From the NCBI GenBank assembly GCA_022792885.1, contig JAAWBX010000022.1, positions 1-64,000 of the forward strand: a stretch of DNA of 64,000 nt, in the 5' to 3' direction. The stretch comes from Lachnospiraceae bacterium. GTDB lineage: Bacteria > Bacillota > Clostridia > Lachnospirales > Lachnospiraceae. Below the pieces are notes generated by a model. The model saw only the letters and a program-made list of their open reading frames with translations. It did no database searches and was not told where the DNA came from. Positions 25,676-34,443 of the stretch are shown in pieces (the first letter of the stretch is position 1; the number at the start of each line of letters is the position of its first letter). A program made the position numbers and the translations under genes.

Positions 25676-27631
25676 TTACCGGAGCAATCTCAGAAAATCC
25701 TCCTCCGACAAAATTGGAATCCCAAGCTCCCTCGCCGCCTTATTCTTGGAGGAAGAGGACGCCGCGTCGTTGTTGATCAGATAATCGGTTTTCGCGCTGA
25801 CCGTACCGGTGACTTTCCCGCCCGCCTGCTCAATGGCCTCCTTCAAAGCGTTCCGGTTTGCAAACGAAACGACCTTACCGGTGATCACGAACTGCTTCCC
25901 GAAAAGCGCTCCTTCGCCCGTCTCTTCCTTCTTCTCCGGGAGTATGATCTCCCTCCGAAGCCGCTCGATCAGATCCCGGTTTTCTTCCTTTTCAAAAAAC
26001 TCCGCCGCGCTCTCGGCGATCACCGGCCCGATTCCGTCCACGGCCGCCAGTTCTTCCCTGGACGCCGCCAGGATCGCATCCAGATCCCCCGCAAAATGCC
26101 GGCTTAGGACCTTCGCATTGGCTGCGCCGATATTCGCGATCCCCAGACCGTAAATCAGCCTCGGCAGCGTCGTATGTCTCGCCTTTTCCACGGCCGCCGC
26201 CAGCTTCTCGTAAGATTTCTCCCCGAAACCCTCCATCTCAACGATCACGTCTTTGTGTTCCTTCAAGCGGAACAGATCCGCCGGATCCCGGATCAGGCCC
26301 GCGCCGATAAATTTTTCCAACGTCGCCTCGGAAAGCCCTTCGATATTCAGGGCGTCCCGCCCGCTGAACAAAGCAAACCCCTTAATCTTCTTCGCCTGGC
26401 ATTCCGGGTTCGTACAGTACAAAACCTTCACGTCCGCCGCCTGACGCACCTCGGTCCTGCCGCCGCAGACCGGGCAGACGTCGGGCGCCTTCGCCGGGCC
26501 GCTCCCGGTGAGATTTTCCGCGATCTGAGGAATGATCATGTTGGCCTTGTAGACGGTGATCTCGTCTCCTTCCCCCAGCTTCAGACTTTCCATCACGCTC
26601 AGATTATGAACGCTGGCCCGGCTGATTGTCGTCCCCTCCAGCTCCACCGGCTCAAACACCGCGATCGGATTGATCAGCCCGGTCCTGGAAGGACTCCATT
26701 CAATGTATTTTAAACGGCTGACGCCGACCTCGTCCTTCCATTTAAAGGCCATGGAATCCCGCGGAAATTTGGCCGTTCGCCCCAGAGACTGTCCGTAAGC
26801 GATGTCGTCCATCAGAAGCACCAGACCGTCCGAAGGATAATCGCCGCCCTCCGCTTTCTCGGCATACCGCTCCACCGCTTCGGGCAGGGTCTCCTTCGTG
26901 ACCGCCTCATACTCGACCACTTCGAATCCCTCGTCTTTTAACCAGACAAACTGCGCCTCCCTGGAATTATCAAAATCCATGCCTTCCGCCGAAACCAGCG
27001 AAAAGGCCACGAAACGGACGTTCCGCTCGGCCGTAATCTGATTGTTCAACTGACGTACCGAACCGCTGCACAGATTCCTCGGGTTTTTATAGCGGGCGTC
27101 CGTATCCTCGATCGTTTCATTGATCCGCTCAAACTCCGAATACGTAATAATCGCCTCCCCGCGAAGGACCAGTTTCTTCGCGAAAGGAATCCGGACCGGC
27201 ATGTTGGCAAACACCCGGGCATTGTTCGTGATAACCTCTCCGATCTCCCCGTTTCCCCGGGTGACGGCTTTGACCAGGGCGCCCCCTTCATAAGTCAGGA
27301 CGATCGTCAGACCGTCCAGTTTCCAGGAAAGGACTCCCTTTTGTTCCCCCAGAAACTCCTGAAGAACCGAAATCTCCTTCGTCTTATCCAGGGAAAGCAT
27401 GGGACTTGCGTGGCGCTCCTTGGGAAGCTCGCCAAGCAGCTCGTAGCCCACGCGCCCGGTCGGGCTGTTCGACCAGACAATCCCCGTCTCCTGTTCCAGA
27501 CGAACCAGTTCGTCGTAAAGACGGTCGTACTCGTAATTGCTTAAGATCTCCCGGTTCTCCTGATAATAAGCTTTTGCCGCCTTATTCAGCCGCGTCACCA
27601 GTTCTTCCATCCGCGCCCGTTTTTCGGTCAT
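25676..27631 (-). CDS. ligA: NAD-dependent DNA ligase
   Basis: 651 residues with the complete LigA order: Ia domain, adenylation domain with active-site Lys in SWKLDGLTIVL near residue 112, OB fold, four-cysteine zinc finger (CPVCGG near 390 and CTNPEC near 410), helix-hairpin-helix repeats (AAVDGIGPVIAES), and a C-terminal BRCT domain (FGKQFVITGKV to the end). It seals nicks in replication and repair using NAD+. GGGGAGGAG precedes ATG, which directly follows the stop of the RluF-like gene. Slightly short of the usual 660-670 residues but no part is missing. Confidence 0.95.
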   Translation of the reverse strand: MTEKRARMEELVTRLNKAAKAYYQENREILSNYEYDRLYDELVRLEQETGIVWSNSPTGRVGYELLGELPKERHASPMLSLDKTKEISVLQEFLGEQKGVLSWKLDGLTIVLTYEGGALVKAVTRGNGEIGEVITNNARVFANMPVRIPFAKKLVLRGEAIITYSEFERINETIEDTDARYKNPRNLCSGSVRQLNNQITAERNVRFVAFSLVSAEGMDFDNSREAQFVWLKDEGFEVVEYEAVTKETLPEAVERYAEKAEGGDYPSDGLVLLMDDIAYGQSLGRTAKFPRDSMAFKWKDEVGVSRLKYIEWSPSRTGLINPIAVFEPVELEGTTISRASVHNLSVMESLKLGEGDEITVYKANMIIPQIAENLTGSGPAKAPDVCPVCGGRTEVRQAADVKVLYCTNPECQAKKIKGFALFSGRDALNIEGLSEATLEKFIGAGLIRDPADLFRLKEHKDVIVEMEGFGEKSYEKLAAAVEKARHTTLPRLIYGLGIANIGAANAKVLSRHFAGDLDAILAASREELAAVDGIGPVIAESAAEFFEKEENRDLIERLRREIILPEKKEETGEGALFGKQFVITGKVVSFANRNALKEAIEQAGGKVTGTVSAKTDYLINNDAASSSSKNKAARELGIPILSEEDFLRLLR

Positions 27632-28378
27632 CTATCTTATCTCCTCCCCGTGCAGTTGTTTATAAGAAAGTCCGCTGGAACCCTCCAGCGCTTTTTCCAT
27701 CCCGGCCAGTTCGTCCCCGCAGATCAACCGGTACGCGCCGCTTTTCAAATCGCCCAGGCGGATATTCATGATCCGCACCCGCTTCAAAGAAACGACCCGA
27801 TACCCGAGCGCCTCGCACATCCTGCGGATCTGACGGTTCAGTCCCTGCGTCAGGATGATTCGAAACGCGTTTCGCCCGATCTTCTCCACAGGGCAGGGCT
27901 TGGTAACCGTATCTAAGATCGCCACGCCGGAGGCCATCTTTTGCAAAAACGCCTCCGTCACCGGCGCGTTTACCCTCACCAGATATTCCTTCTCATGCTC
28001 ATTCCCTCCCCGGAGAATCCGATTCACCAGATCGCCCCGGTTCGTCATCAGAATCAGCCCTTCCGAATTTTTATCCAGACGGCCGATCGGATAAATCCGT
28101 TTCGGATAACGGAGAAAATCCACAATGTTATCCGCTTCGTCCTCCGCCGTCGTACAGACGATTCCCTTCGGCTTGTTGACCGCCAGCAGGATAAATTCCT
28201 CCTCCCGAAGAACCTGCTTTCCGTCAAACACGACGCGGTCCTGATCCGTCACTTTCTGTCCCGTCTGAGCTTTCTGCCCGTTCACAAACACCCGCCCGGC
28301 TTCCACGGCCCGATCCGCCTCCCGGCGCGAACAGACGCCGGCTTCGCTCAGATATTTATTCAAGCGCACTTCTTCCAT
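27632..28378 (-). CDS. rluF: 23S rRNA pseudouridine synthase, RluF-like
   Basis: 248 residues from ATG 28378. An S4 RNA-binding domain (VRLNKYLSEAGVCSRREADRAVEAGRVFVNG) is followed by the RsuA/RluB/E/F catalytic domain with GRLDKNSEGLILMTNRGDL, whose Asp is the nucleophile, and GLNRQIRRMCEALGYRV. The CSRREADRAVEAG form and the lack of an extra C-terminal tail favour RluF over RluB. It isomerises uridines in 23S rRNA. Stop codon abuts the ligA ATG, so both are probably co-transcribed. The upstream region contains the second 46-bp repeat array. Confidence 0.85.
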   Translation of the reverse strand: MEEVRLNKYLSEAGVCSRREADRAVEAGRVFVNGQKAQTGQKVTDQDRVVFDGKQVLREEEFILLAVNKPKGIVCTTAEDEADNIVDFLRYPKRIYPIGRLDKNSEGLILMTNRGDLVNRILRGGNEHEKEYLVRVNAPVTEAFLQKMASGVAILDTVTKPCPVEKIGRNAFRIILTQGLNRQIRRMCEALGYRVVSLKRVRIMNIRLGDLKSGAYRLICGDELAGMEKALEGSSGLSYKQLHGEEIR

Positions 28379-28456
28379 TCTCTGATTTTCCCCACTGACT
28401 CTTTTTTTATCCGGAAAAATAAGCGGCGTAAGGATTCCTACCCTACACCGCTCTTC

Positions 28457-28551
28457 TGTATCGCCGTTACCCCGTATCGCCGTTCGGCGTATGGATAAAG
28501 TACACCCTCCGGGCGCCCCGTATCGCCATTCGGCGTATGGATAAAGTATAC
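28457..28551. repeat. Tandem 46-bp repeat, array B
   Basis: Full units start at 28473 and 28519, 46 bases apart, preceded by a shortened unit at about 28457. The sequence is the same family as 16009-16134 (CGTATCGCC, TTCGGCGTATG, TAAAGTACACCCTCCGGG) but has GGATAAAG where array A has GATTAAAG. It lies between the GyrI-like gene end and the RluF-like gene start. Confidence 0.9.
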
Positions 28552-28609
28552 TCGTCTTACACGCAAAAGTCAATAGATTCCCGGACCGCCCCCGTGAAGC
28601 AGATTCCCC

Positions 28610-29236
28610 TTATGCCACCGGATGCCGGATCACGGTCTTTAAATTCTCCGGCCTGCATTTTCGCGCGTCGCTCAGATAAATCTCATGATGATAACGGGAC
28701 GAACCCATATCCGGCCGATATCCCGACGCCTCCGCGAACGCGTCCATCATTTCTATGGTCGCCGGCTCGTCGTCATACGGGCCGAGATGCATGCACTGCA
28801 CGCATAAACCTTCTTCATACGTAAAAAACTCCGCCGCGGAAAAATCGGTTTTCTTTTTTGCGGCCGCCTCCTCCACCGCCCAGTCAAATACCTCTTTCGT
28901 GACAAAATCCGGCAGGCGAATCATGGAGATCCATTCAAAATCTTCTTTGCGAGAATAATCCACGCCCTTTATCCCGGCCTGCCACCAGAGGCCCTCCAAA
29001 GGCGGTACGACATAATCAAAATACCCGTCGATCCGGCGATCGCCCCTCTTACTCATCTTAATCGTAAAAGCGATCCCATAGAGCAGCCCGATCGATTGCT
29101 TATACGCGCCGCCCTCCTCATTGGGATCGCCTTTTCCGCGAACGGCAACAAAACGCATAGGCGGGACCGTGACCAGGCCCGGTTTATTTTTCGGCAGATA
29201 AAATTCCTTATACTCCTTCTTATAATCAAACGCCAT
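28610..29236 (-). CDS. GyrI-like small-molecule-binding domain protein
   Basis: 208 residues from ATG 29236 (AAAGGAAAAGAAGG upstream). It consists of one SOUL/GyrI-like domain of the type with FDYKKEYKEFYLPKNKPGLVTVPPMRFVAVRGKGDPNE at the start and QCMHLGPYDDEPATIEMMDAFAE near 155-178. These stand-alone domains bind or hydrolyse small aromatic or cationic compounds, and some are fused to regulators. The start overlaps the end of the TfoX-domain gene by 11 bases, showing coupling. No DNA-binding domain is present. Ligand unknown. Confidence 0.85.
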   Translation of the reverse strand: MAFDYKKEYKEFYLPKNKPGLVTVPPMRFVAVRGKGDPNEEGGAYKQSIGLLYGIAFTIKMSKRGDRRIDGYFDYVVPPLEGLWWQAGIKGVDYSRKEDFEWISMIRLPDFVTKEVFDWAVEEAAAKKKTDFSAAEFFTYEEGLCVQCMHLGPYDDEPATIEMMDAFAEASGYRPDMGSSRYHHEIYLSDARKCRPENLKTVIRHPVA

Positions 29237-29567
29237 CCTTCTTTTCCTTTCTCCGTTTTTTCGGCTTCGGTTCCGGAAGTTCTTCACAGGTCGCCGACAC
29301 AAGCTTGATCAACATCTCCCGATTCTCCACATCCTCCACAAGAAAATAATTTTTCGCCCCCTCGTAAGGCGGCGCCTCCAAAAGATCCGGACAGAGCTCC
29401 CGCCCGGCTCCGGTCATCTTGATAAAAAGCTGATCGTCACAGATCACCGCGAAAATCTTCCCGTTGCAGTAAAGCCCGTACTCCCCAAACATCTTCCGGT
29501 ACGTGATAGTCCCGGCCTCCTGCAACTGTTCCGCGATAAATTCCACATATTCCGGTCTTGACGCCAT
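29226..29567 (-). CDS. TfoX N-terminal domain protein
   Basis: 113 residues: TfoX_N domain with YVEFIAEQLQEAGTITYRKMFGEYGLYCNGKIFAVICDDQLFIKMTGAG, then a basic tail (PKPKKRRKEKK). In gamma-proteobacteria TfoX activates competence genes; short Firmicute homologues of unknown role usually pair with small regulatory genes. AAAGGAG precedes ATG 29567. The gene overlaps the GyrI-like gene and lies 67 bases downstream of the WYL regulator, across a terminator. Confidence 0.85.
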   Translation of the reverse strand: MASRPEYVEFIAEQLQEAGTITYRKMFGEYGLYCNGKIFAVICDDQLFIKMTGAGRELCPDLLEAPPYEGAKNYFLVEDVENREMLIKLVSATCEELPEPKPKKRRKEKKDGV

Positions 29568-29615
29568 ATCTGTTCTCCTTTCCGATCTTATCTGATTTAT
29601 CCCAGTTTATCAAAA

Positions 29616-29643
29616 GAATCACGACATCTGTATGTCATGATTC
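29616..29643 (-). terminator. Terminator after the WYL regulator
   Basis: 12-bp stem GAATCACGACAT / ATGTCATGATTC with one wobble and a 4-base loop, followed by TTTTGATAAAC on the minus strand. It overlaps the last codons of the WYL gene. Confidence 0.6.
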
Positions 29644-30543
29644 CAAATACTTTTCCCGGATCCCTTCCGCAAACGCCAGAACATCCCCTCGAAATTCCGC
29701 CGGCTCCAAAAGCTCCGCGCCGTCCCCAAAAGAAACGATCCAGCCCACGACGGTCGCCTTATCGGTAAAACCAAACGAAAAAAGCAGCGTCCCGTCCGGC
29801 TGAACGCAAAAACTTTCCGGACCGTACTCTTCCACCAGACGCCATTTGTATTCCGGACGAATCTTCGCCTTTACCTGATAAACGTCCGGAAACGTCCGCT
29901 CCCGCGATAAGTCCGGCAACGGCGCCGAACGTTTTTTAAACGAAGCACCCATCTGCAAATCCGTCATTCGGCCCAGCTTAAACAGACGGAAATCCTCTCT
30001 GTCCTCACACCGGCCCCACACATACCAGTTGGACCACTGAAAAATCAGATCATACGGTTCGATCGTTCTTCTGCTTTCCCCTTTCGGCGCAAAATACGTA
30101 AAAGAAACCCGGTTCCCGGAAAGAATCGCACCGTGCAGACACTCGATCTTCGGGGACAGCGATTCTTTGTACCAGGAGGAAAGATCGATCAGGATATGCG
30201 GCTCCCCCTCGAACAGGCCGGACGCGCCCGCCGACAGCCTCTCCATCAACTGTGCATAACGGTCCGTGCCGCTTACACTGTCCAGGCTCCGAAGCCCCGC
30301 TATAATCGCCTGCAGATCCGACGGCTTCAAAAGCGTGCGATCCATTTTATATCCCTCCGCGATAGAAATGCCGCCGTTCGCCCCCGTTCTCGTTACCAAC
30401 GGAATGCCCGCCATGCAAAGCGCCTCGATATCCCGGCTGATCGTGCGGCGGGAAACCTCAAATTTTTCCGCGAGATAAGGCGCCGTTACCTTCTCCCGCT
30501 GCAAAAGAATCGATAAAATGCCAATCATTCGGTCGATTTTCAT
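29635..30543 (-). CDS. HTH-WYL transcriptional regulator
   Basis: 302 residues: N-terminal winged helix (RMIGILSILLQREKVTAPYLAEKFEVSRRTISRDIEALCMAGIPLVT) and a WYL sensor domain (RRTIEPYDLIFQWSNWYVWGRCEDREDFRLFKLGRM near 180-215) plus a WCX end domain. WYL regulators bind nucleic acid or nucleotide ligands and often act as repressors. Its ATG overlaps the histidine kinase stop by 4 bases (ATGA), so it belongs to the tetR-ABC-two-component series. It is a paralogue of the regulator at 35121-36071. Confidence 0.9.
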   Translation of the reverse strand: MKIDRMIGILSILLQREKVTAPYLAEKFEVSRRTISRDIEALCMAGIPLVTRTGANGGISIAEGYKMDRTLLKPSDLQAIIAGLRSLDSVSGTDRYAQLMERLSAGASGLFEGEPHILIDLSSWYKESLSPKIECLHGAILSGNRVSFTYFAPKGESRRTIEPYDLIFQWSNWYVWGRCEDREDFRLFKLGRMTDLQMGASFKKRSAPLPDLSRERTFPDVYQVKAKIRPEYKWRLVEEYGPESFCVQPDGTLLFSFGFTDKATVVGWIVSFGDGAELLEPAEFRGDVLAFAEGIREKYLES

Positions 30544-31844
30544 TCCAATACCTCTTCTCCCCCGGTAAAAACATCTGCATTCAAGAGCACGTCCAGAGAA
30601 AAACGCCGTCCCTCTTTTCCCGTCAAGATCGCGCCATGGTACTTTTCCGCCACGGTCCGGATATTGGAAAGTCCGGTTCCCTCCCGCGGTAAGTCTTCCT
30701 CCGAACAGCTGTTTTCAAATCCCAGCACGTAAAAATCCCCCTGCCGCCGCTCCGTGATCCGGATCCATTTCCTCTCCCCGGCAAACCGACAGGCCCGGAC
30801 CGCATTGTCCAACGCATTCGCAAAGATCACGCACAAATCAAAATCATCGACCCCGCGCAGGTCGGACAGAATCAAAGAAACCTCCGCCGCAATACCGTTC
30901 GCCTTCGCCAGCCCCAGCTTCTCGCTCAGAAGAATATCCACTACCGGATTGCCCGTCCGACAGGGAAAGGACAGCGAATCGGAAGCCGTCTCCAGCTTCC
31001 GCAGATACATCCCGGCCTCCTCCGATTTTCCCCCGTTTAACAGGCCGCTCAATACCAGCAGATGGTTTTTTATATCATGGCGAAACGCTTTCGTCCGTTC
31101 ATAGCGCGTCTTCGCCTCGGCGACGTATATTTTTTGCGCCGCGGCCGCCTGGGTCAGAGAAATCAGCTCCGACTGAACTTGAAACCCGCGGCAAATCCTG
31201 CGATAAGCATATAAAGTGCAAAACAGCGCCGCCAACCCCGTCATCTGCAGAAACAAAAGCAGGACGTGTTTTCCCGTCTCCCACGGCGAAAGAATGACGG
31301 GTATCATGCTATAAGAAGTATGAATAATATACACTTCCGCCGCAAAGAAAAACAGATTGGGAAATAAAAGAAGCTCGATATACGGCGTCCGACGCGCCTT
31401 TTCCAGAGGCAGAAATTTCAATACGGCCCTGTAACAGCAGGCGCACAGAAAAAGAGCCGTCAACGTCGCCAAAACGAGCAGAACATACAAAATCGGCTTC
31501 CCGATCAGATTGGGAAACCAGATCACTTCCACCGAATTAAGGATACCAAAAGAAAACTGTGAAATATAAATCGCCAGAATTGCGGCGATGAAAGCCGCGG
31601 CGCGCCGGTTTGCCGGCGCCAAACGGTTCATCCCATACAAAACAAACAATTCCGCCCAGACGGCAAGCACCCCGTCAGGCGCAAACCTCACGCATATCCC
31701 GTCCAGCGCGACAATCAGAAAAAAATATACGGCAACCTGCCATGCCTTTAATTTCCATCCGGTGAGGCGGCTGATAAAAACCATGTGCAGCACACTCTGT
31801 CCGGCAAGGCAAAGACCGTTAAAAAAGAAACTGAAATAATCCAT
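30540..31844 (-). CDS. Sensor histidine kinase, AgrC/GHKL type
   Basis: 434 residues. About six membrane segments in the first 200 residues, then a dimerisation helix with the phospho-His in AFRHDIKNHLLVLSGLL near 245, and a GHKL ATP-binding domain (VIFANALDNAVRACRFAG near 335; GTGLSNIRTVAEKYHGAI near 395). This is the AgrC-like subfamily that responds to peptides or membrane stress. ATG is 2 bases after the response regulator stop. No agrD/agrB-like peptide genes are visible nearby, so the signal is unknown. Confidence 0.9.
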   Translation of the reverse strand: MDYFSFFFNGLCLAGQSVLHMVFISRLTGWKLKAWQVAVYFFLIVALDGICVRFAPDGVLAVWAELFVLYGMNRLAPANRRAAAFIAAILAIYISQFSFGILNSVEVIWFPNLIGKPILYVLLVLATLTALFLCACCYRAVLKFLPLEKARRTPYIELLLFPNLFFFAAEVYIIHTSYSMIPVILSPWETGKHVLLLFLQMTGLAALFCTLYAYRRICRGFQVQSELISLTQAAAAQKIYVAEAKTRYERTKAFRHDIKNHLLVLSGLLNGGKSEEAGMYLRKLETASDSLSFPCRTGNPVVDILLSEKLGLAKANGIAAEVSLILSDLRGVDDFDLCVIFANALDNAVRACRFAGERKWIRITERRQGDFYVLGFENSCSEEDLPREGTGLSNIRTVAEKYHGAILTGKEGRRFSLDVLLNADVFTGGEEVLE

Positions 31845-31845
31845 G

Positions 31846-32565
31846 TCAGCGATCTCTCTCTTTCATGTAATATAAAAGAGCCTGCATCAGATCCCGTTCA
31901 CGCAACCGGGAAACCGGAATCTCCTCGCCCTGGGACAGACGGACCCGCCCGTCCCTGCATCCGCGGACATGATCGAGATTGACCAGGTAACTCCTGTGGC
32001 ATCGGAAAAAGCGCCCGTCCACGCGCCGTTCAAAAGCCTCCAGCTTATCATAATAGTCCACGACTCCGCCGTCGCTTTGATGAATATAAAGTTTGCGGCC
32101 CTGCACCTCACAATACAGAATCCGGGACAGCAAAATCACCTCGCACAGAGTCCCTTTTTGGACAAGGATCCTTTTATCCGCCTGCTGCGCCAGAAACCGA
32201 AACGCCCGGTCCATGGTCCGCGTAAAACCGTCCCGCTCCAAAGGCTTGAGCAGATAGTCGTGCGCCCGCACCTCAAACGCGTCAAATACACACTCCTTTA
32301 AAACCGTCACAAAAATCAGCAGGCTCCGGTTTCCCCGCTGCCGCAAGATTCTGGCCGTCTCCATTCCGTCCGGCCGCTCCATCTGAATATCAAGAAAAAT
32401 CAAATGAAAATCACAGTCACTTTTCAAAAGCGAACGCCCATTTGAGAAACGATCTATACAATAGGAAGTCAAAGACCGCCCCTTCATATACTCGGACAGG
32501 TAATCGCAAATCTTCTCCTGCATGAACGGTTCATCATCGCAAACCGCATATTTTATCACTTCCAT
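31846..32565 (-). CDS. LytTR-family response regulator
   Basis: 239 residues. Receiver domain with YAVCDDEPFMQEKICDYL at the start, phospho-Asp in HLIFLDIQM near 57, and conserved Lys in YLLKPLERDGF near 107; the C-terminal half is a LytTR DNA-binding domain (YCEVQGRKLYIHQSDG, FFRCHRSYLVNLDHV). These are AgrA/VirR-like regulators. Start is uncertain: ATG 32565 is used, but the GTG two codons on could also be the start, and no strong ribosome site is seen. The partner kinase gene follows at 2 bases. Confidence 0.88.
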   Translation of the reverse strand: MEVIKYAVCDDEPFMQEKICDYLSEYMKGRSLTSYCIDRFSNGRSLLKSDCDFHLIFLDIQMERPDGMETARILRQRGNRSLLIFVTVLKECVFDAFEVRAHDYLLKPLERDGFTRTMDRAFRFLAQQADKRILVQKGTLCEVILLSRILYCEVQGRKLYIHQSDGGVVDYYDKLEAFERRVDGRFFRCHRSYLVNLDHVRGCRDGRVRLSQGEEIPVSRLRERDLMQALLYYMKERDR

Positions 32566-32619
32566 CACCACGCTTTTTTACCAGAATACCAGAAACCGCA
32601 CAAAAAAGCCATCCCGCCG

Positions 32620-33756
32620 TCACTCCAGCATCACGCTCTTGACGGACAATTTTTTTATCCTCGCAGAATATCCGTACATAACCATCTCATATGTGATAAG
32701 AAAAAGGACAAGCGTAACGAAAAAAACCTTAACATCAAACGTATACGCCGGCATATTTTCAATATCCGCAAATATAAACATCATCACGGATTTTAACAAT
32801 GCATACTGATAAACCGTCCCGACTGCGAATCCCATATACGCAAACGGCCGGTATCCTCCCAAAATAGCACGGCAGCAAGCGGAATGTCCATAACCAAACA
32901 CGCGCATCATCGCGATCGTTTTCGTATTCCCTTTTACCACGCTCGAAAGCGACAAAAACAGGGTGATATATGCGAGAATCAGCCCTATCGTAATGACCAT
33001 AACGGCAAATGTTCCGCTTGCCAACTCATTCATCGACACCGACATCTGCACCATCGCGGAAAAACAAAAGGCCGAAAACGCCACAAAAAACACCAACGTT
33101 TTCCTCTCCCGCGTAACCCGCTTCAAATCCTGTAAAAAAGGTCGTTCCCCCGTTTCCTTTTTACGGATTTTATTTTTATATTCCCGCCTCTCCCTCAATA
33201 AATCCAGAACCGGAGCCTTTAATTTCAAGCAGGCGTAAAAAACGGATAGGACGGCAAACAAAATCGCCGGCACGGCGATCAAAAAAACGGCCAGAAGAGG
33301 ATGGAAATTTACCCCTATGTCCGGAAAAAGCCCCTCCGCGTTTTGTGTCTTGTAAAAAAACGGCAGGTAAGAAAACGCCAAAGCAAAACCGGCAACGCAG
33401 CCGGTCAGCGCGCTGAGGCCGAACGGCCAAAAATGCTTCGCTATCTTCATATCGGAATAACCAAGCGCCTTCAATATGCCCAGTTCCCTGCCGTGCGTAT
33501 CTATGTAGTTCTTGATATAAAACAAAAGCATAATCGCCGATGTAACTACCAGACAGCCGCCCGTCACGGCCGCCGTAACCTTCCCCATAGATACCTGCGC
33601 ATGATACAGGATAATGCCGGCTTCGGTGAGAATCTCTCCCTCCATGGCCGCAAGGTCAATATTATAATTCAAAAACAGCGTACACACAAAAACCGCACAG
33701 CACACGACTATCGCCATACCCGCCAGTTTCACGATATCTTTTATCCCTATTATCAT
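32620..33756 (-). CDS. ABC transporter permease, FtsX family
   Basis: 378 residues with about eight membrane segments arranged as two FtsX-type repeats: YIDTHGRELGILKALGYSDMKIAKHF near 87-112 and NTKTIAMMRVFGYGHSACCRAIL near 275-298. The large extracytoplasmic domain of bigger BceB or MacB permeases is nearly absent. With the ATPase encoded 3 bases upstream it should form an exporter for a lipid, peptide or antibiotic; BceAB-like detoxification is possible, since a two-component system follows 54 bases later. Confidence 0.85.
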   Translation of the reverse strand: MIIGIKDIVKLAGMAIVVCCAVFVCTLFLNYNIDLAAMEGEILTEAGIILYHAQVSMGKVTAAVTGGCLVVTSAIMLLFYIKNYIDTHGRELGILKALGYSDMKIAKHFWPFGLSALTGCVAGFALAFSYLPFFYKTQNAEGLFPDIGVNFHPLLAVFLIAVPAILFAVLSVFYACLKLKAPVLDLLRERREYKNKIRKKETGERPFLQDLKRVTRERKTLVFFVAFSAFCFSAMVQMSVSMNELASGTFAVMVITIGLILAYITLFLSLSSVVKGNTKTIAMMRVFGYGHSACCRAILGGYRPFAYMGFAVGTVYQYALLKSVMMFIFADIENMPAYTFDVKVFFVTLVLFLITYEMVMYGYSARIKKLSVKSVMLE

Positions 33757-33759
33757 CCC

Positions 33760-34443
33760 TTACCACCCGATTTCATAAGCGGTTTTCTGCGTTTCATTGG
33801 CATAAACCGCGGCTACTTTGCCGCTGTTTATTTTGATAACCGTATTCGCCATCTCCGCAATATTCTGATTATGTGTAACCATTACAATGGTAAAACCGAT
33901 CTTCCGGTGCAGCTCGCAGATATAAGCAAGAATCTGCCGTCCCGTCTGTTCATCCAGAGCTCCCGTCGGCTCGTCCAGAAATAACACGTTCGGTTTCTTC
34001 GCAAGGGCGCGGGCAATCGAGACGCGCTGCTGTTCGCCGCCAGAGAGTTCTCCCGGATATTTTTTTATTTTATCCTCCAGTCCGACCGCTTTTATGATCT
34101 CCCGAAATTCCATGTTCCCCGCAAGATCCGCTCCCATTCTCACATTCTTCTCCACGTTCATATTCGGAAGCAGATAGTATTGCTGAAAAATAAAGCCCAC
34201 ATTCTCTTTGCGAAATCTTGTCAGTTCATCGTCCGACAGTTTCGCGATATCGGACGCGTGATAACGGACGCTTCCGCTGTCCGGGCGCTCCAGTCCCGAC
34301 AGGATATTCAAAAACGTGGATTTGCCGGAACCGGAGGCCCCCAGAATCACAACAAAATCTCCTTCGTTGATGCTCAGACTGATGCCCCGCAAAACCGGAT
34401 TCCGGCCCCCATAAGATTTCACAATATCCGATACTTCTATCAC
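33760..34443 (-). CDS. ABC transporter ATP-binding protein, LolD/MacB type
   Basis: 227 residues from GTG 34443 (GGGGGAGA 6 bases upstream). Walker [10 protein letters not shown] near 38, Q-loop [12 protein letters not shown] near 87, signature [15 protein letters not shown] near 138, Walker [18 protein letters not shown] near 158 and H-loop VTHNQN. This MacB/LolD-like subfamily pairs with FtsX-type permeases. The GTG start overlaps the TGA of the tetR gene by 4 bases. Downstream permease follows at 3 bases. Confidence 0.92.
   Translation of the reverse strand: MIEVSDIVKSYGGRNPVLRGISLSINEGDFVVILGASGSGKSTFLNILSGLERPDSGSVRYHASDIAKLSDDELTRFRKENVGFIFQQYYLLPNMNVEKNVRMGADLAGNMEFREIIKAVGLEDKIKKYPGELSGGEQQRVSIARALAKKPNVLFLDEPTGALDEQTGRQILAYICELHRKIGFTIVMVTHNQNIAEMANTVIKINSGKVAAVYANETQKTAYEIGW

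Noticed and set aside
30540..32619. AgrD-like autoinducing peptide gene near the AgrC/LytTR pair
   Set aside because: No short frame with a ribosome site and no AgrB-like gene was found in the surrounding gaps, which are 1 and 54 bases.
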